In this document: piece after piece, positions 1 through 8,736 of the stretch
Position numbering within the stretch: position 1 is the first letter of the stretch
How the letters are laid out: the number at the start of each line of letters is the position of its first letter
Translations under genes and position numbers: made by a program
Assembly: GCF_001904725.1 (NCBI RefSeq)
Contig: NZ_MRCE01000037.1
Location: forward strand, 1-64,000
DNA length: 64,000 nucleotides
Source of the DNA: Phormidium ambiguum IAM M-71
GTDB taxonomy: Bacteria; Cyanobacteriota; Cyanobacteriia; Cyanobacteriales; Aerosakkonemataceae
Reading direction: 5' to 3'
The notes under the pieces: model-generated
Seen by the model: the letters and a program-made list of their open reading frames with translations, nothing else
Databases searched by the model: none
What the model was told of the DNA's origin: nothing

Positions 1-450
1 ATCCCAGCCTCAATAGAACTTAACACAGTCTCGTTTTCTTTTGTCCGACTACTTACAGTTAAAAGGTTATTAGGATTGTCTTATTTATGGACGGGTTCAA
101 TTAATGGAGTCAAGTTACAAGTGTGGGCTACTTGGTTATTTTATGCGGCTTTGGTTGATTTAGGAGATGCTGTAGCTGATGAACTTTCTTTACCCTTTGA
201 CCGAATTTCTTTAGAAATGGTTTATCGGGGTCTTTACCATTTTACTGTTGCTTATGATAACGGTAAAGCTGTTGACCCAGTTGAGTATTTCGCTGACCCC
301 TCTAATCATAATTTGGGGGTTGTCAAAGTTCTACGAAAGCCTGTAGAAAAATTAAATTTATCACCTTTTCCTTTACCTCCTAATATCTTCACAGAAAATA
401 GAAGTAATCTTAGCTTAATTTATTTACTAACTACTGCTTACTTTTTCTGA
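1..450 (+). mobile_element. IS4-family transposase, C-terminal part (cut by window edge)
   Basis: The frame is open from the first base to a stop at 448-450, so this is the 3' part of a longer gene; the TTG at 76 is only the first possible start inside the window. The visible protein resembles the tail of cyanobacterial IS4-type DDE transposases: an alternating hydrophobic stretch (GVKLQVWATWLFYAALVDL), then a basic C-terminus. The catalytic residues lie outside the window, so intactness cannot be judged. It marks the left edge of an island full of broken genes. Family assignment is from recalled similarity. Confidence 0.6.
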
Positions 451-757
451 TAGTTATTTTTGCCAACCCTGGATGGTTTTATTAATTTTATTTACTCAAT
501 TGGCACAAAAATCATCTGATTTTTCTTTAAATTACTCTCTTTTCCTAAACCTACCTATATTTGACAATTTCTTCAACTAATTATTCTTTATTGTCTCTCT
601 TTCTAGCTCAGTTCGTGTGAACAAATCATAATCATTTAGAGAGGAAAAATGCAATTTCTAATTGCATTTTTCCTCTCCCCGACCAGCGAGCGATTCTGCA
701 AATCATTTTTGATTAATTTTTTGAGCATATTCTCTCATTGACATTCGCTCTATTTTC
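451..757. other. intergenic stretch with one strong hairpin
   Basis: AT-rich sequence after the transposase end. Apart from the perfect hairpin at 639-677 I see no gene, RNA or promoter that can be supported. Confidence 0.5.
639..677. terminator. perfect 17-bp hairpin, possible terminator or IS end
   Basis: Arms 639-655 (starting GAGAGGAAAAATG) and 661-677 are exact reverse complements around the 5-nt loop TTCTA. There is no long T-run on either side, so it could be a bidirectional transcription barrier, a terminal structure of the neighbouring insertion sequence, or an interspersed palindrome. Confidence 0.5.
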
Positions 758-898
758 TTAACCTGTCACGAATGCATCCCAACCGCCTTGTCCAGATATT
801 TCTACACGATCGCCAATTTTTACCGCTTGCGAGTAATGCAAGTTATTCAGCATATATTCCCCATAACCAGGGGTAACAAAAAACTTGGGCTTATTCAT
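758..898 (-). pseudogene. RidA/YjgF-family protein, N-terminal fragment
   Basis: From the ATG at 898, with AAAAGGAAC just upstream, the first ~43 residues read like a RidA-type protein (FFVTPGYGEYML, VKIGDRVEISGQGGWD). The reading then switches to the residues FVTG and stops; the family is normally about 125-150 residues. FVTG followed by nothing resembles the C-terminal FVTGETLMVDGG of the SDR relics nearby, suggesting a deletion joined RidA to an SDR tail. Upstream in the same frame (to ~949) is a stretch like SDR residues 20-40 (GAKVVFSGRRE). The catalytic part is missing, so it should be inactive. Confidence 0.65.
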
Positions 899-1059
899 AG
901 TGTTCCTTTTTCCTTCGCGTCTACCAGAGAAGACTACTTTTGCACCCACCGCACCAAACGCGATCGCAAACCTGTTTCAATGTCATTCCAGTCAATCGCT
1001 GAGAAACATTTAGCACCTGCGATCGCATTTAAGCATTGATGGAAAGCTTGTTCTAACCT
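899..1059 (-). pseudogene. eroded SDR-derived sequence
   Basis: Just upstream of the RidA fragment the minus strand reads GAVGAKVVFSGRREGK, typical of the second beta-strand of an NAD(P)-binding short-chain dehydrogenase. Further upstream is another coding-looking but unassigned stretch (reads LEQAFHQCLNAIAGAK). No start, nucleotide-binding loop or catalytic tyrosine is present. I treat it as debris of one or more genes. Confidence 0.4.
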
Positions 1060-1653
1060 TTATTCGCGATCGCAGGCACGATCAATCAGTGCGTTTGAGG
1101 GCAAGCTCGAATCAAGTACCTTGCGCGCACTGTCAACCCCTACAACGGGCAGTGTACCAGGATCGAGCATACCGAGTTGAACTAATACACTCGCCTGATC
1201 CCAGTAAAGGTGTTCATGGGCTAACTTGCCGTCACGAAACCGAATAATCGCAACTACTGGCACTTCAACCCGTTTCCCGGTGGGAGCAACGCCAGGTAGC
1301 ATCCAGTCCATCTGGATCGTATGAGTAAACGTAGCCACCATTTCATCGACAAGTTGATCCGTCCCAATCGTGCGCGAAATCGGAACTAGCTCGAAATCTG
1401 GCGGGATCTGTGGAATGAAGTACTTGGAATAAAACTCACCCACTGCTGCTTTTCCAACTCCCCCAGTCATCACCGGAATGCCATTCACGTAAGCGTCTTC
1501 AACCATCGTAGCGAGCGCATCTTCAGTGCTGTGAGTGCCAAACTCGTGTCCGAGATGCTCTTCCCAGACCGATTGTAAGGCTTCCTGAGCAGGTGTCAAG
1601 TTGGGGGTTGCCTGTACATTTGCTTGTTTGTCTACAATTTGCTCTTTGACCAT
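1060..1653 (-). CDS. SnoaL-like ester cyclase-type protein (NTF2 fold)
   Basis: A 197-residue protein. The start at 1653 is preceded by AGGAG at a good distance. The central part (ALATMVEDAYVNG, then GVGKAAVGEFYSKYF, then VVAIIRFRDGKLAHEHLYWD) has the pattern of SnoaL-like polyketide-cyclase or 'ester cyclase' proteins of the NTF2 fold. The HEHLYWDQASVL segment is the most conserved part of this group. No signal peptide is seen, so it should be cytoplasmic. The substrate is unknown; neighbours are other NTF2-fold proteins and small-molecule oxidoreductases. The last ~25 residues (from about VGVDSARKV) look like a family-specific extension. Confidence 0.75.
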   Translation of the reverse strand: MVKEQIVDKQANVQATPNLTPAQEALQSVWEEHLGHEFGTHSTEDALATMVEDAYVNGIPVMTGGVGKAAVGEFYSKYFIPQIPPDFELVPISRTIGTDQLVDEMVATFTHTIQMDWMLPGVAPTGKRVEVPVVAIIRFRDGKLAHEHLYWDQASVLVQLGMLDPGTLPVVGVDSARKVLDSSLPSNALIDRACDRE

Positions 1654-1752
1654 GTTGATTCTCCTAGTTTGTTCTATCTCAACTGTATTGATTCCAATGC
1701 TTAACTTCTTTCAGATTCTTATTTCATTCGCGATCGTTGCCGAATTCTTTGT

Positions 1753-2283
1753 TTACTGACGCGATTGAAGTGAAGCCTGTTTGATATCTATAACGAGATC
1801 GGTTACTTGACTTTGAGCCTCTTCACTCAGCGAGTCAAACTCGTCCAAGAAGAATTGCCGTTCTAGCGTCAACTTCCGGGCATTGAGTAGCCCTTCAATT
1901 TGCCAATCTCGATCGCGTTTCATCACGACGAATAGCTGCATCGAATCTCGTGACGGTGAAGTTTCGGGTTGTCCGGGCAGCATTACCCTGACAACTCCGT
2001 TCATCAGAGCAAGTTGAGGATTCAGGAAGCGGACGAAATTCACCTCACCCTCCAGGCGTGTTCCTTTGACAACTGTGTCGAAAGCTTGCTGATTAAATGC
2101 AGCGATCGCTTTTCGACCCTTGAGATGGGTTCCCTCGAACGCGATGAAATCGGCAGTTTCGCTAAACGGAGCAGCAAAGTCTTCACCGCTGCCTCGATTC
2201 CAAGCATCAATCATCTGGCGATGGAAAGCACGGATTGCGGACTCGTCAGCAGTAGTAGTGGTTTGTGCTGTTTGTGAATTCAT
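1753..2283 (-). CDS. SgcJ/EcaC-like NTF2-fold protein
   Basis: A 176-residue protein with the N-terminal pattern of the SgcJ/EcaC (DUF4440-related) group: an opening helix (IRAFHRQMIDAWNRGSGEDFAAPF), then FIAFEGTHLKGRKAIAAF. This group has an NTF2-like fold, and many members have no proven reaction. No clear Shine-Dalgarno precedes the ATG at 2283, but length and start agree with the family. It lies in the same direction as the cupin gene, 17 bp downstream, so co-transcription is likely. No membrane or signal segment is seen. Confidence 0.7.
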   Translation of the reverse strand: MNSQTAQTTTTADESAIRAFHRQMIDAWNRGSGEDFAAPFSETADFIAFEGTHLKGRKAIAAFNQQAFDTVVKGTRLEGEVNFVRFLNPQLALMNGVVRVMLPGQPETSPSRDSMQLFVVMKRDRDWQIEGLLNARKLTLERQFFLDEFDSLSEEAQSQVTDLVIDIKQASLQSRQ

Positions 2284-2300
2284 AGTTTTGAGCGATCAAA

Positions 2301-2690
2301 TTAGAGTGATGCGGTTGCCTCAATTTCAGGTGCATAAATCGTTTCGTCTTCTTTGCGCCAAGCTGGATCGACTAGACAAACGAAAACAATAGGTTCGTCG
2401 CCGTTGTTGTGAAGGAACTGGATTGCATTTGGAGGAATGTAAACCGTATCGCCTGGTTCAATGCGACAAACTTCACTGTCGATCGACATTTCTCCAACAC
2501 CGCTAATGATGTAATAAACCTCAGAAGTCTTTAGAGAATGGGGAATCGAAGTTTTGCCAACAGGTAAGATTGCATGTGCCAAACTGTAACGCAAGTTGAT
2601 GTCTTGTTTGTCAGGATGAAGCAGTTCGCGCAGAACAGTTCCATCTCCAGCGATAATTTCTTCACAGTCGTTTAGTTTTTGGATCAGCAT
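2301..2690 (-). CDS. single-domain cupin protein
   Basis: About 129 residues from the ATG at 2690; the frame opens further to a TTG at 2723, but that part looks non-coding. A cupin core is evident: motif 1 PHSLKTSEVYYIISGVGEMSID, then CRIEPGDTVYIPP, and motif 2 NAIQFLHNNGDEPIVFVCLVDP. Typical cupin-1 metal ligands are H, H, E and H; here the histidine in PHSLKTSE and the E of SEVYYI are visible, while one usual histidine is replaced, so metal binding is uncertain. It sits between an AraC fragment and an SgcJ-like gene. Confidence 0.75.
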   Translation of the reverse strand: MLIQKLNDCEEIIAGDGTVLRELLHPDKQDINLRYSLAHAILPVGKTSIPHSLKTSEVYYIISGVGEMSIDSEVCRIEPGDTVYIPPNAIQFLHNNGDEPIVFVCLVDPAWRKEDETIYAPEIEATASL

Positions 2691-2725
2691 AAGTTTAGGC
2701 TTGGAATTACACAATCGGAGCAAGT

Positions 2726-2950
2726 TCAGAATCTGTAAATTTTGGACGAGAAATTTGCCTGTTCCACGCGCCGTTGAATCACATACTGATGGGGCGAAAT
2801 CCCCATCGTTCGTTTAAACAAACTTGCAAAGTAAGTCGGGCTGATGTTAACTACACTTGCTAGTTCAGCTAAGGATAAATCACAATTCAGATGAGCATGA
2901 ATGTAATCGATGTCTCCTATTTTACTTGTTGCTTCCGTAGAGAAAACCTC
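2726..2950 (-). pseudogene. AraC-family regulator, HTH fragment
   Basis: The minus strand encodes the first helix-turn-helix and linker of an AraC/XylS DNA-binding domain (DYIHAHLNCDLSLAELASVV, then SPTYFASLFKRTMGISPHQYV, RRVEQA). After QAN the frame is lost to a stop, while the -1 frame continues with KFLVQNLQILNLL, so a single-base frameshift is likely. The second HTH and the whole N-terminal domain are missing. Its left part runs into the upstream region of the cupin gene. It should not be functional. Confidence 0.7.
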
Positions 2951-2955
2951 AAGTA

Positions 2956-3621
2956 TTAATGTCCACCTGATGTCACTGGAGGGGTTGTTGCAAGGAGCTG
3001 AAGTTCCCATGCAAGGGCCACTGCACTAGCACCGCCATGCTCAAGAATAATATCTGATACACCCGCAGATGTTTCTGTGCGTGCCCAGTCACGCTGCCAT
3101 TCAGCAAGTACAGCCATGCAGTTGATTGGAACTGCACCAGCCTGAACCATCCGGCGAACAGCCATATCATGAGCTTCCGCAGTAACACCCCCCGAAGCAT
3201 CGGTAACGATGAATACTTCATAACCCTCACCCAGTGCCTGGATTGCAGGCATTGCGAGACAGATCTCGGTCCAAAGCGCAGCAAGTATAAGTTGCTTGCG
3301 GCCACTTTTCTTCACTACATCTGTAACATTTGGATCTTCCCAAGTATTGATGAAAGTGCGGTTGATCGGTTTTTGATCGGGAAAAACATCCTGTAGTCCC
3401 TTGATGATGTAACCCCCTCTCTCTTCAATGACTGTGGTCAGGATTGTGGGTACGTTGAACAACTTTGCCGATTTAGCAAGACCAATCACATTGTTAATGA
3501 TCATCGTAGGTTCATGGCTGTTCAGGTTGGTGAACTGGTAAGGCTGGTGGTCAATCAGTACCAGGATGCTATCTTCTGGACGAAGCAGTCCTTCTAAGCC
3601 GATTTTTGGATTTTTAGACAT
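2956..3621 (-). CDS. isochorismatase-like (YcaC-type) cysteine hydrolase
   Basis: 221 residues with GGAGAC upstream of the ATG at 3621. The fold signature is clear: catalytic Asp24 in ILVLIDHQ, FNVPTILTT, a Q/N-rich INTWEDP segment, Cys121 in LWTEICLAMPAI (catalytic nucleophile position), then VFIVTDASGG and RRMVQAGAVPINCMAVLAEWQRDW. This matches YcaC-type hydrolases of unknown substrate rather than true isochorismatases. The usual catalytic lysine near residue 85 appears as NRT, so activity should be checked. Cytoplasmic. It is followed 5 bp later by the AraC fragment. Confidence 0.8.
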   Translation of the reverse strand: MSKNPKIGLEGLLRPEDSILVLIDHQPYQFTNLNSHEPTMIINNVIGLAKSAKLFNVPTILTTVIEERGGYIIKGLQDVFPDQKPINRTFINTWEDPNVTDVVKKSGRKQLILAALWTEICLAMPAIQALGEGYEVFIVTDASGGVTAEAHDMAVRRMVQAGAVPINCMAVLAEWQRDWARTETSAGVSDIILEHGGASAVALAWELQLLATTPPVTSGGH

Positions 3622-3736
3622 CGCTATAAGTCTCCATTCAATGTTTACTTTTCAGACACGCCCTAGCGTGTGAGTCTGACTCAACGGGGTGAATCACAAA
3701 GTATTTTCACAAGCCAGAAATGCAGCAGATCGCTGA

Positions 3737-4597
3737 TTATTCCTGCTGAAGAAAGTCCAGCAACAGGGGATTGATCTGATCGGCGTGAGTCCAGTTGATG
3801 GCGTGCGGTCCGCCGGGAATGACAACCAGTTGACTGTTTTTAATCAGTTTTGGAAGTCTGGCTGCGGTGGACTCAAGCGGCAGAATGCGATCGCTATCTC
3901 CATGAATAATCAGAGTCGGTACATCTATGCGGGGCAGATCGTCGCGGAAATCGGTGAGCCAAGAGGGTACACAGTCCAAAGTCCCTTTAGCAGAAGCTCC
4001 TACTGCTACATTCCAACTGGCTTGAATTGCTTCATTGCTGATGCGTTGGCGAAGCCTCTCGGAACGAGAATCGCCCAGCAATACATCAACATTGAAGAAC
4101 TCTTTGAAAAAGGCAGAGAAATAAGCTGGACGGTCTTCAACAATCGCTTTCATAATGCCATCGAAAACGCTTTGATCAACACCCTCTGGATTGTCGTCTG
4201 TCTTTAACAGAAACGGTGGAACGGGAGCCATCAGCACGGCTTTCTGCACCCGCTCTGAGCCGTATTTGCCAAGATAACGTGTGACTTCACCTGTTCCCAT
4301 TGAGAAACCGACCAGCACGGTATTTTGCAAGTCAAGCTTGGTCATGAGTGTATTCAAATCGGCGGCGAAGGTATCGTAGTCATAGCCAGATGATGGCTGA
4401 CTGGAGTTGCCAAATCCTCGGCGATCGTAGGTAATTACTCGATATCCTGCATTCAGTAAAACTAAAACCTGCTTCTCCCAGGAATGTCCGTTCAATGGAA
4501 ATCCATGAATCAGAACAATCGGTTGACCTGTCCCAATATCTTCGTAGTAGAGATCGATGGTTGCAGAGTTTTCTTGACCAACGGTAATGTAAGGCAT
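3737..4597 (-). CDS. alpha/beta hydrolase, cofactor-free haloperoxidase type
   Basis: 286 residues, with GGAGAAAC before the ATG. Alpha/beta-hydrolase landmarks are complete: oxyanion loop LIHGFPLNG (~30-37), YDRRGFGNSS, nucleophile elbow GFSMGTGE with Ser99, acid Asp in HGDSDRILP, and His in GGPHAINWTH. This pattern is that of the 'non-haem chloroperoxidase' esterase group, which hydrolyses esters and can form peracids; the physiological substrate is unknown. Immediately upstream is a DJ-1/PfpI fragment, so this gene may have been brought next to it by deletion. Confidence 0.85.
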   Translation of the reverse strand: MPYITVGQENSATIDLYYEDIGTGQPIVLIHGFPLNGHSWEKQVLVLLNAGYRVITYDRRGFGNSSQPSSGYDYDTFAADLNTLMTKLDLQNTVLVGFSMGTGEVTRYLGKYGSERVQKAVLMAPVPPFLLKTDDNPEGVDQSVFDGIMKAIVEDRPAYFSAFFKEFFNVDVLLGDSRSERLRQRISNEAIQASWNVAVGASAKGTLDCVPSWLTDFRDDLPRIDVPTLIIHGDSDRILPLESTAARLPKLIKNSQLVVIPGGPHAINWTHADQINPLLLDFLQQE

Positions 4598-4618
4598 GAG
4601 AAGTTTCTCCGTTGTAAA

Positions 4619-4859
4619 TTATGCCTCTTGTCCATAGCCACCAGGGACAAGCAGTAGGTCGAGCGGCGGTGACTGGGAGAGCGTTTGCTCTGGGGTCAAA
4701 ATCGAGCCTTTGACATCCTTGACAGGTGTCTTCTCGTTCCAAAAAATATGGAAAGTAGAATTCGGGAGCCGCGAAAGGACTTCAAACGGTGCGGTAAAGT
4801 CCGTCTGATCGAGACCTGGGAAAATAATCGCACCAATGTTGAGATGTTCTCCCTCTGAG
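4619..4859 (-). pseudogene. DJ-1/PfpI-family protein, N-terminal fragment
   Basis: An open stretch of about 80 codons on the minus strand reads HLNIGAIIFPGLDQTDFTAP, then FEVLSRLPNSTFHIFW and LDLLLVPGGYGQEA, followed by a stop at 4619-4621. This is the N-terminal third of a DJ-1/PfpI (isonitrile-hydratase-like) protein of ~200-230 residues; it ends before the nucleophile-elbow cysteine. No start codon is in frame: a TAG lies just upstream of GEH. It is therefore truncated at both ends and was not found by simple ATG-to-stop reading. Confidence 0.7.
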
Positions 4860-4869
4860 ATCTAACTCC

Positions 4870-5766
4870 TCATTGTTTTGAAGATTGTAGAATGTGCGAG
4901 AGTAGCTTATGTGTTGCAAACTGCTCGAATGTAGTTGATGTAGCAGCTTCAGGTGTTCGGACTGTCGCATAGATGCCGTCAGGATTGCCAAGAGCATAGA
5001 GCAAATTCCCTAGCTCTCGTTGTACATCAGGAGTTGCCCCAGTTAATGCAAGTTGCTGCTGAATTGATTCAATGGTTACTTGAACATACTTGATTGGACG
5101 ATCAAGTACCCGTGAGAGAACCGCAACGATTTCAGACAGCGTTAAATTTTCTGGTCCCATCAAATTGTGTGTCCATTGTCCTGCCCAGTGCGTGTCAAGC
5201 AAATATTTTGCAGCTTCATCCCCGATGTCGTCTGTACTAATCCAAGGGATATCATGGTCACTGGCATAGGGAAAGTAGACAGTGTGGTCTCGCTGAATAA
5301 ACTGGACTTGCTCTAGAAAATTCTCCATGAAATAGCCAGGACGTAGGTGCAGCACATTTGAGCAAGCTTGGTTGAAGATCGATTCAACGCTTCCAATGAA
5401 TGTAACTGTTCCTAAATCTGGTCCTGCACCTGCACCTAAGCTAGAAATGTTGACCACTCGTTCAATGTGGTTTTCGCGCACAGCTTTAGCCCCGCTCATT
5501 GCCGTCTGAATGTACCAGTCGCCTAAGCTAATTGCGTCCATTTTGGGTGGAGTCAGCCAAAACAAAGCATCTGCATTCTGCGTCGCCTCGATCAATCCTT
5601 GGGTATCATCGCTGCTGATAGGCTTAGCGATCGCACCTTGAACGACTAAATCGGCTAACTTCTCTGGCTGTCGTGTCAGCAGAATGGTTTGAGCTCCAGC
5701 CTGGACGACTTTCTCTGCGGTGCGTCGTCCAATGTTGCCGGAAGCGGCAGCAATCACAATCTTCAT
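4870..5766 (-). CDS. NmrA-type NAD(P)-binding reductase
   Basis: 298 residues beginning with a Rossmann fold (KIVIAAASGNIGRRTAEKVV, glycine motif at ~8-13), then LLTRQPEKL for cofactor ribose or phosphate contact, DALFWLTPP, VVNISSLGAG, LRPGYFMENFL and WISTDDIGDEAAKYL. This order is that of NmrA-like atypical SDRs, which either reduce quinones or similar small molecules or act as redox-sensing regulators. The catalytic Tyr-xxx-Lys of classical SDRs is not visible. It starts 5 bp after the stop of the NTF2-fold gene upstream, so translation is probably coupled. Confidence 0.8.
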   Translation of the reverse strand: MKIVIAAASGNIGRRTAEKVVQAGAQTILLTRQPEKLADLVVQGAIAKPISSDDTQGLIEATQNADALFWLTPPKMDAISLGDWYIQTAMSGAKAVRENHIERVVNISSLGAGAGPDLGTVTFIGSVESIFNQACSNVLHLRPGYFMENFLEQVQFIQRDHTVYFPYASDHDIPWISTDDIGDEAAKYLLDTHWAGQWTHNLMGPENLTLSEIVAVLSRVLDRPIKYVQVTIESIQQQLALTGATPDVQRELGNLLYALGNPDGIYATVRTPEAATSTTFEQFATHKLLSHILQSSKQ

Positions 5767-5771
5767 ATTCT

Positions 5772-6230
5772 TTACTCTGTACGATCGACATTGAAAGATT
5801 GGCTCAAATTTTCTGTGCTACCCCATGCCTCAAGCGCGGGCATCGGGTTCCAATATTCGCGGTAGTGAATGATCCTGCCTTCCCTAATTTCCAGTCGCAT
5901 CACGTAATCTTGTTGATAGTGACGACCCGTGGAAACAATGTCGGCTTCTCCATGAACCTCAGCCAATACAACATCCGGGTTTGATGTTGGGTAAACCTGA
6001 ATGTTGCTAAACACCAAGTTTTGCATTTGTGCTGGTACGTCTTTCATGTAGTTGTAGAGGGCTTCTTTGCCTTCTAGTCGTCCTGGTGTCGTGGAAGCAT
6101 ACGGGAATTCAATCACTGCATTTTCGACAAACAGGTCTAGCCAAGCTTGAACATCCTTGCCCACAACCGATAAAAGAGCGGTCAATACTTGAGTAGCCGT
6201 CTGTTGATCTTGATCCGGTGTTAACTGCAT
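5772..6230 (-). CDS. PhzA/PhzB-like NTF2-fold protein
   Basis: I choose the ATG at 6230 because AAGGAG lies 6 nt upstream; the frame extends to an ATG at 6284, which has no such site and would place the SD inside the gene. The ~152-residue protein shows the NTF2 pattern: VGKDVQAWLDLFVENAVIEFPY, then RLEGKEALYNYM and MRLEIREGRIIHYREYWNP. It resembles the PhzA/PhzB or SnoaL group, whose members often have no proven reaction. It is cytoplasmic and probably co-transcribed with the NmrA-type gene downstream. Confidence 0.75.
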   Translation of the reverse strand: MQLTPDQDQQTATQVLTALLSVVGKDVQAWLDLFVENAVIEFPYASTTPGRLEGKEALYNYMKDVPAQMQNLVFSNIQVYPTSNPDVVLAEVHGEADIVSTGRHYQQDYVMRLEIREGRIIHYREYWNPMPALEAWGSTENLSQSFNVDRTE

Positions 6231-6294
6231 TGGGTTCTCCTTAGTCTCATCATTGAGGTGCATTTTCTCTGGAACGTGACTCATTTTGCTTCGA

Positions 6295-6558
6295 CTACTG
6301 CGCTACAAACCCACCATCCACCATCAATGTTTCACCTGTTACGAACGATGCCAGGTCAGATGATAAAAACAGGACTGCATTTGCAACTTCAAGCGGTGTT
6401 CCAACCCGTCCGATCGGGTGAAGTCCTGTCAAGTAAGCTTTGGCTTCATCTGTAACTGCTTCAAACAGATCTGTTTTGATTGCCCCTGGTGCAACGACAT
6501 TGATACGAATTCCCGATGTGCTTCCGGTGACTAACGCCACTTTATCTTGCAGTATCAT
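6295..6558 (-). pseudogene. short-chain dehydrogenase with in-frame internal deletion
   Basis: An 87-residue ORF that keeps both ends of a classical SDR and lacks the middle. MILQDKVALVTGSTSGI (cofactor loop) is followed directly by RINVVAPGAIKTDLF and ends DLASFVTGETLMVDGGFVAQ. A full SDR has about 250 residues, so roughly 160, including the NNAG motif, catalytic Ser and YxxxK, are gone without loss of frame. AGGAGAAG precedes the ATG, so a stub protein could still be made. Near-identical end sequences recur at 8737-8895. Confidence 0.8.
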
Positions 6559-6646
6559 TGTGCTTCTCCTATTTCAATCAAAATTGACCTTCAGCGCAAA
6601 ATCAAATTCCGATCCGTTTAGCAATTACTAACGCCGTAAAGCTGGT

Positions 6647-7610
6647 CTACTTTTCTGTAAACTTCAGCACAATTTTGCCCCGTGTTCCTCCCTGCTCTAG
6701 ACGCTGATGTGCCAGAACGACCTGATCCCAAGAAAATACTGAATCAATCACTGGGCGAAGCTGATGACGCTCGATGAGTTTTGTCAAAGCCTCTAATTTT
6801 GCTCGGTACTGGGGTGAAAAAACAAAATGAATCGTCAGATTCTTACCCCATGCTTCAAGAAGCGATTGCGGTATTGCAATATCTACAATACTTGTAAGCC
6901 TACCGAAGGGACGAATGATTTCTAGACTACGCTGAATTGTTTCTCCGCCGATTGTATCTAGAACTAAATCGACACCCAGTCCATTTGTTTCTTGACGAAT
7001 GACTTCTACATAATCTTCATTTTTGTAATCAATCACTCGATCTGCACCCAGTTCTGTCACGAAATCTCGGTTTCTAGCACTGCACGTTGTAAAAACGTAT
7101 GCCCCGATCGCTTTGGCGAGTTGAACTGCGATCGAACCCACTCCACCCGCACCCGCATGGATGAGAACTGTTTCACCAACTTGTAGATTGCCCCTAGTCA
7201 CTAGACAATCCCAAGCAGTTCCGCCTGCAAGCGGAAAAGAAGCGGCTTCAATGTGCGATAGATAGATTTGCAGGCTTCAATGCAACAATCGCTGCATCAG
7301 CCACATGATAATGAGCGTAGCTACCGAATTCTCCAAAAATTTGCGGCGAGTAATACACGTTGTCTCCCACCTTGAAATCAGTCACAGCTTCGCCAATTGC
7401 CTCAATCACCCCTGAAACATCGACTCCAAGGATGGCGGGTAATTGAACCAGTTCCTTGTAATCACCACGACGAGTTTGGTAATCGACCGGGTTAATCGAG
7501 GTTGCACAAACTCTGACTAATACCTGATTCGCCTTCAGTGTTGGTATGGGAACCGTTTGAATTTCAAACTTCTCAGCATCACCAAACGCAGTTAATACGG
7601 CTGCCTGCAT
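6647..7610 (-). pseudogene. quinone oxidoreductase-like MDR protein, frameshifted
   Basis: Two reading frames make up one zinc-free medium-chain reductase of ~320 residues. The 5' part (7610-7248) holds the GroES-like domain ([30 protein letters not shown]), and the 3' part (7201-6647) the Rossmann domain (LIHAGAGGVGSIAVQLAK, GADRVIDYKNED, LDTIGGE) and the C-terminus GGTRGKIVLKF. They are separated by a tandem GATA duplication on the plus strand at 7257-7264; removing one copy restores [21 protein letters not shown] start at the ATG at 7610 (MQAAVL), which fits the family. It is disrupted but very recently so, since no other defects are seen. Confidence 0.8.
7257..7264. repeat. 4-bp tandem duplication causing the frameshift
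   Basis: The plus strand reads GATAGATAGAT here; the family reading frame needs one GATA fewer. It is the only defect found in the quinone oxidoreductase gene. Confidence 0.7.
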
Positions 7611-7682
7611 AGATTCCATCTGTGCCAACTTTCCTTGATTTAGAATAAACAGTGACGGAATTTCAATACCACTCAGCGTAGG

Positions 7683-8570
7683 TCAGTTCTCCCTTTCAAG
7701 ACGCAGCGTGGAACTGATCGTGCTGTCGAGGAACGCGCGGATCAAAGTTGCCACCTCCTCCGCATGAGTCTCCAACGCGAAATGTCCGGCATCGAGCAGA
7801 TGAATCTTTGCATCCGGGAGATCTCGCTGATAAGCGGCGGCTCCAGCAGGTAGAAACGCCGGATCATGACGACCCCAGACGGCGAGAAGCGGTGGACGTT
7901 GCTCACGAAAGTAGGACTGGAAATCCGGATAGAGCGCGACGTTGCTGCGGTAATCGAGGATCAGATCGAGCTGAATCTCCTCCGCGCCCACTCGCCCCAT
8001 GTAGGCGATGTCGAGTTCGTAGCCATCAGGCGACAGAAGGGTTGGATCGGCTCCGGTACCATACTGCCAGTTCCGGATTGTATCCGGTGCGAGCGAGGAG
8101 CGGCAGGCTTCCCGGTTCGCTGCGCTCGGTTCGCGCCAATAGGTCTCCCACGATCCCCATTCATCACTGAAACCCTCAAGGTAGGCGTTGCCGTTCTGCG
8201 AGATAATCGCAGATATCCGTTCAGGATGGCGCATCGCCAGACGCAGACCTACTGGCGCACCGTAGTCGAAGATGTAGAGTACGTATCGATCGAGCGACAA
8301 AGCATCGGTGAAGCCCTCGATCACGTCGGTAAGGCGATCGAAGCTGTAGTCGAAGAACCCGCGTGGCGGTGCCTTGGTCTGTCCGAAACCAGGCAGATCT
8401 GGCGCAACGAGCCGAAAGCGATCGGCAAGGAGAGGGATCAGGTTGCGGAACATGTGGCTAGCGGTTGGAAAGCCGTGCAACAGCAGTATCACTGGCGCAT
8501 CGCTTGCCCCCGCCTCGCGGTAAAACACTTCGACATCACCGACCTGTCGAAACCCGTAGCGTATTTTCAT
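7683..8570 (-). CDS. epoxide hydrolase/haloalkane dehalogenase-like alpha/beta hydrolase
   Basis: 295 residues. LLLHGFPTASHMF supplies the oxyanion HGxP motif, and APDLPGFGQT the next loop. Asp102 in YIFDYGAPVG sits at the nucleophile elbow, as in epoxide hydrolases and dehalogenases, rather than Ser. WGRHDPAFLP and DAGHFALETH supply the remaining acid and histidine. The gene is visibly more GC-rich than its surroundings (runs of GCG and CCG codons), suggesting separate acquisition. Its ATG overlaps the TGA of an SDR remnant (ATGA). Soluble; substrate not predictable. Confidence 0.85.
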   Translation of the reverse strand: MKIRYGFRQVGDVEVFYREAGASDAPVILLLHGFPTASHMFRNLIPLLADRFRLVAPDLPGFGQTKAPPRGFFDYSFDRLTDVIEGFTDALSLDRYVLYIFDYGAPVGLRLAMRHPERISAIISQNGNAYLEGFSDEWGSWETYWREPSAANREACRSSLAPDTIRNWQYGTGADPTLLSPDGYELDIAYMGRVGAEEIQLDLILDYRSNVALYPDFQSYFREQRPPLLAVWGRHDPAFLPAGAAAYQRDLPDAKIHLLDAGHFALETHAEEVATLIRAFLDSTISSTLRLEREN

Positions 8571-8719
8571 CGTACAACTCTCTTTTTTGATTTTCTTCTG
8601 ACTGAACTTCGACGCTCAAATTGGGAATCCAGGCCACCTTTCGCATACCCTGCGATCGCTCCTCCTAAACCACAAAAACCACCTGTTACCAGTGCAACTT
8701 TGCCTGCAAGTGTTGTCAT
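8567..8719 (-). pseudogene. SDR N-terminal fragment
   Basis: A 50-codon ORF whose start reads TLAGKVALVTGG, then GLGGAIAGYAKGG, the cofactor-binding loop of a short-chain dehydrogenase. It then continues with a basic non-SDR tail. It ends with TGA overlapping the ATG of the epoxide-hydrolase-like gene. Everything beyond the first ~30 SDR residues is missing. Confidence 0.55.
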
Positions 8720-8736
8720 CTCGCACTGTCGTTCGA

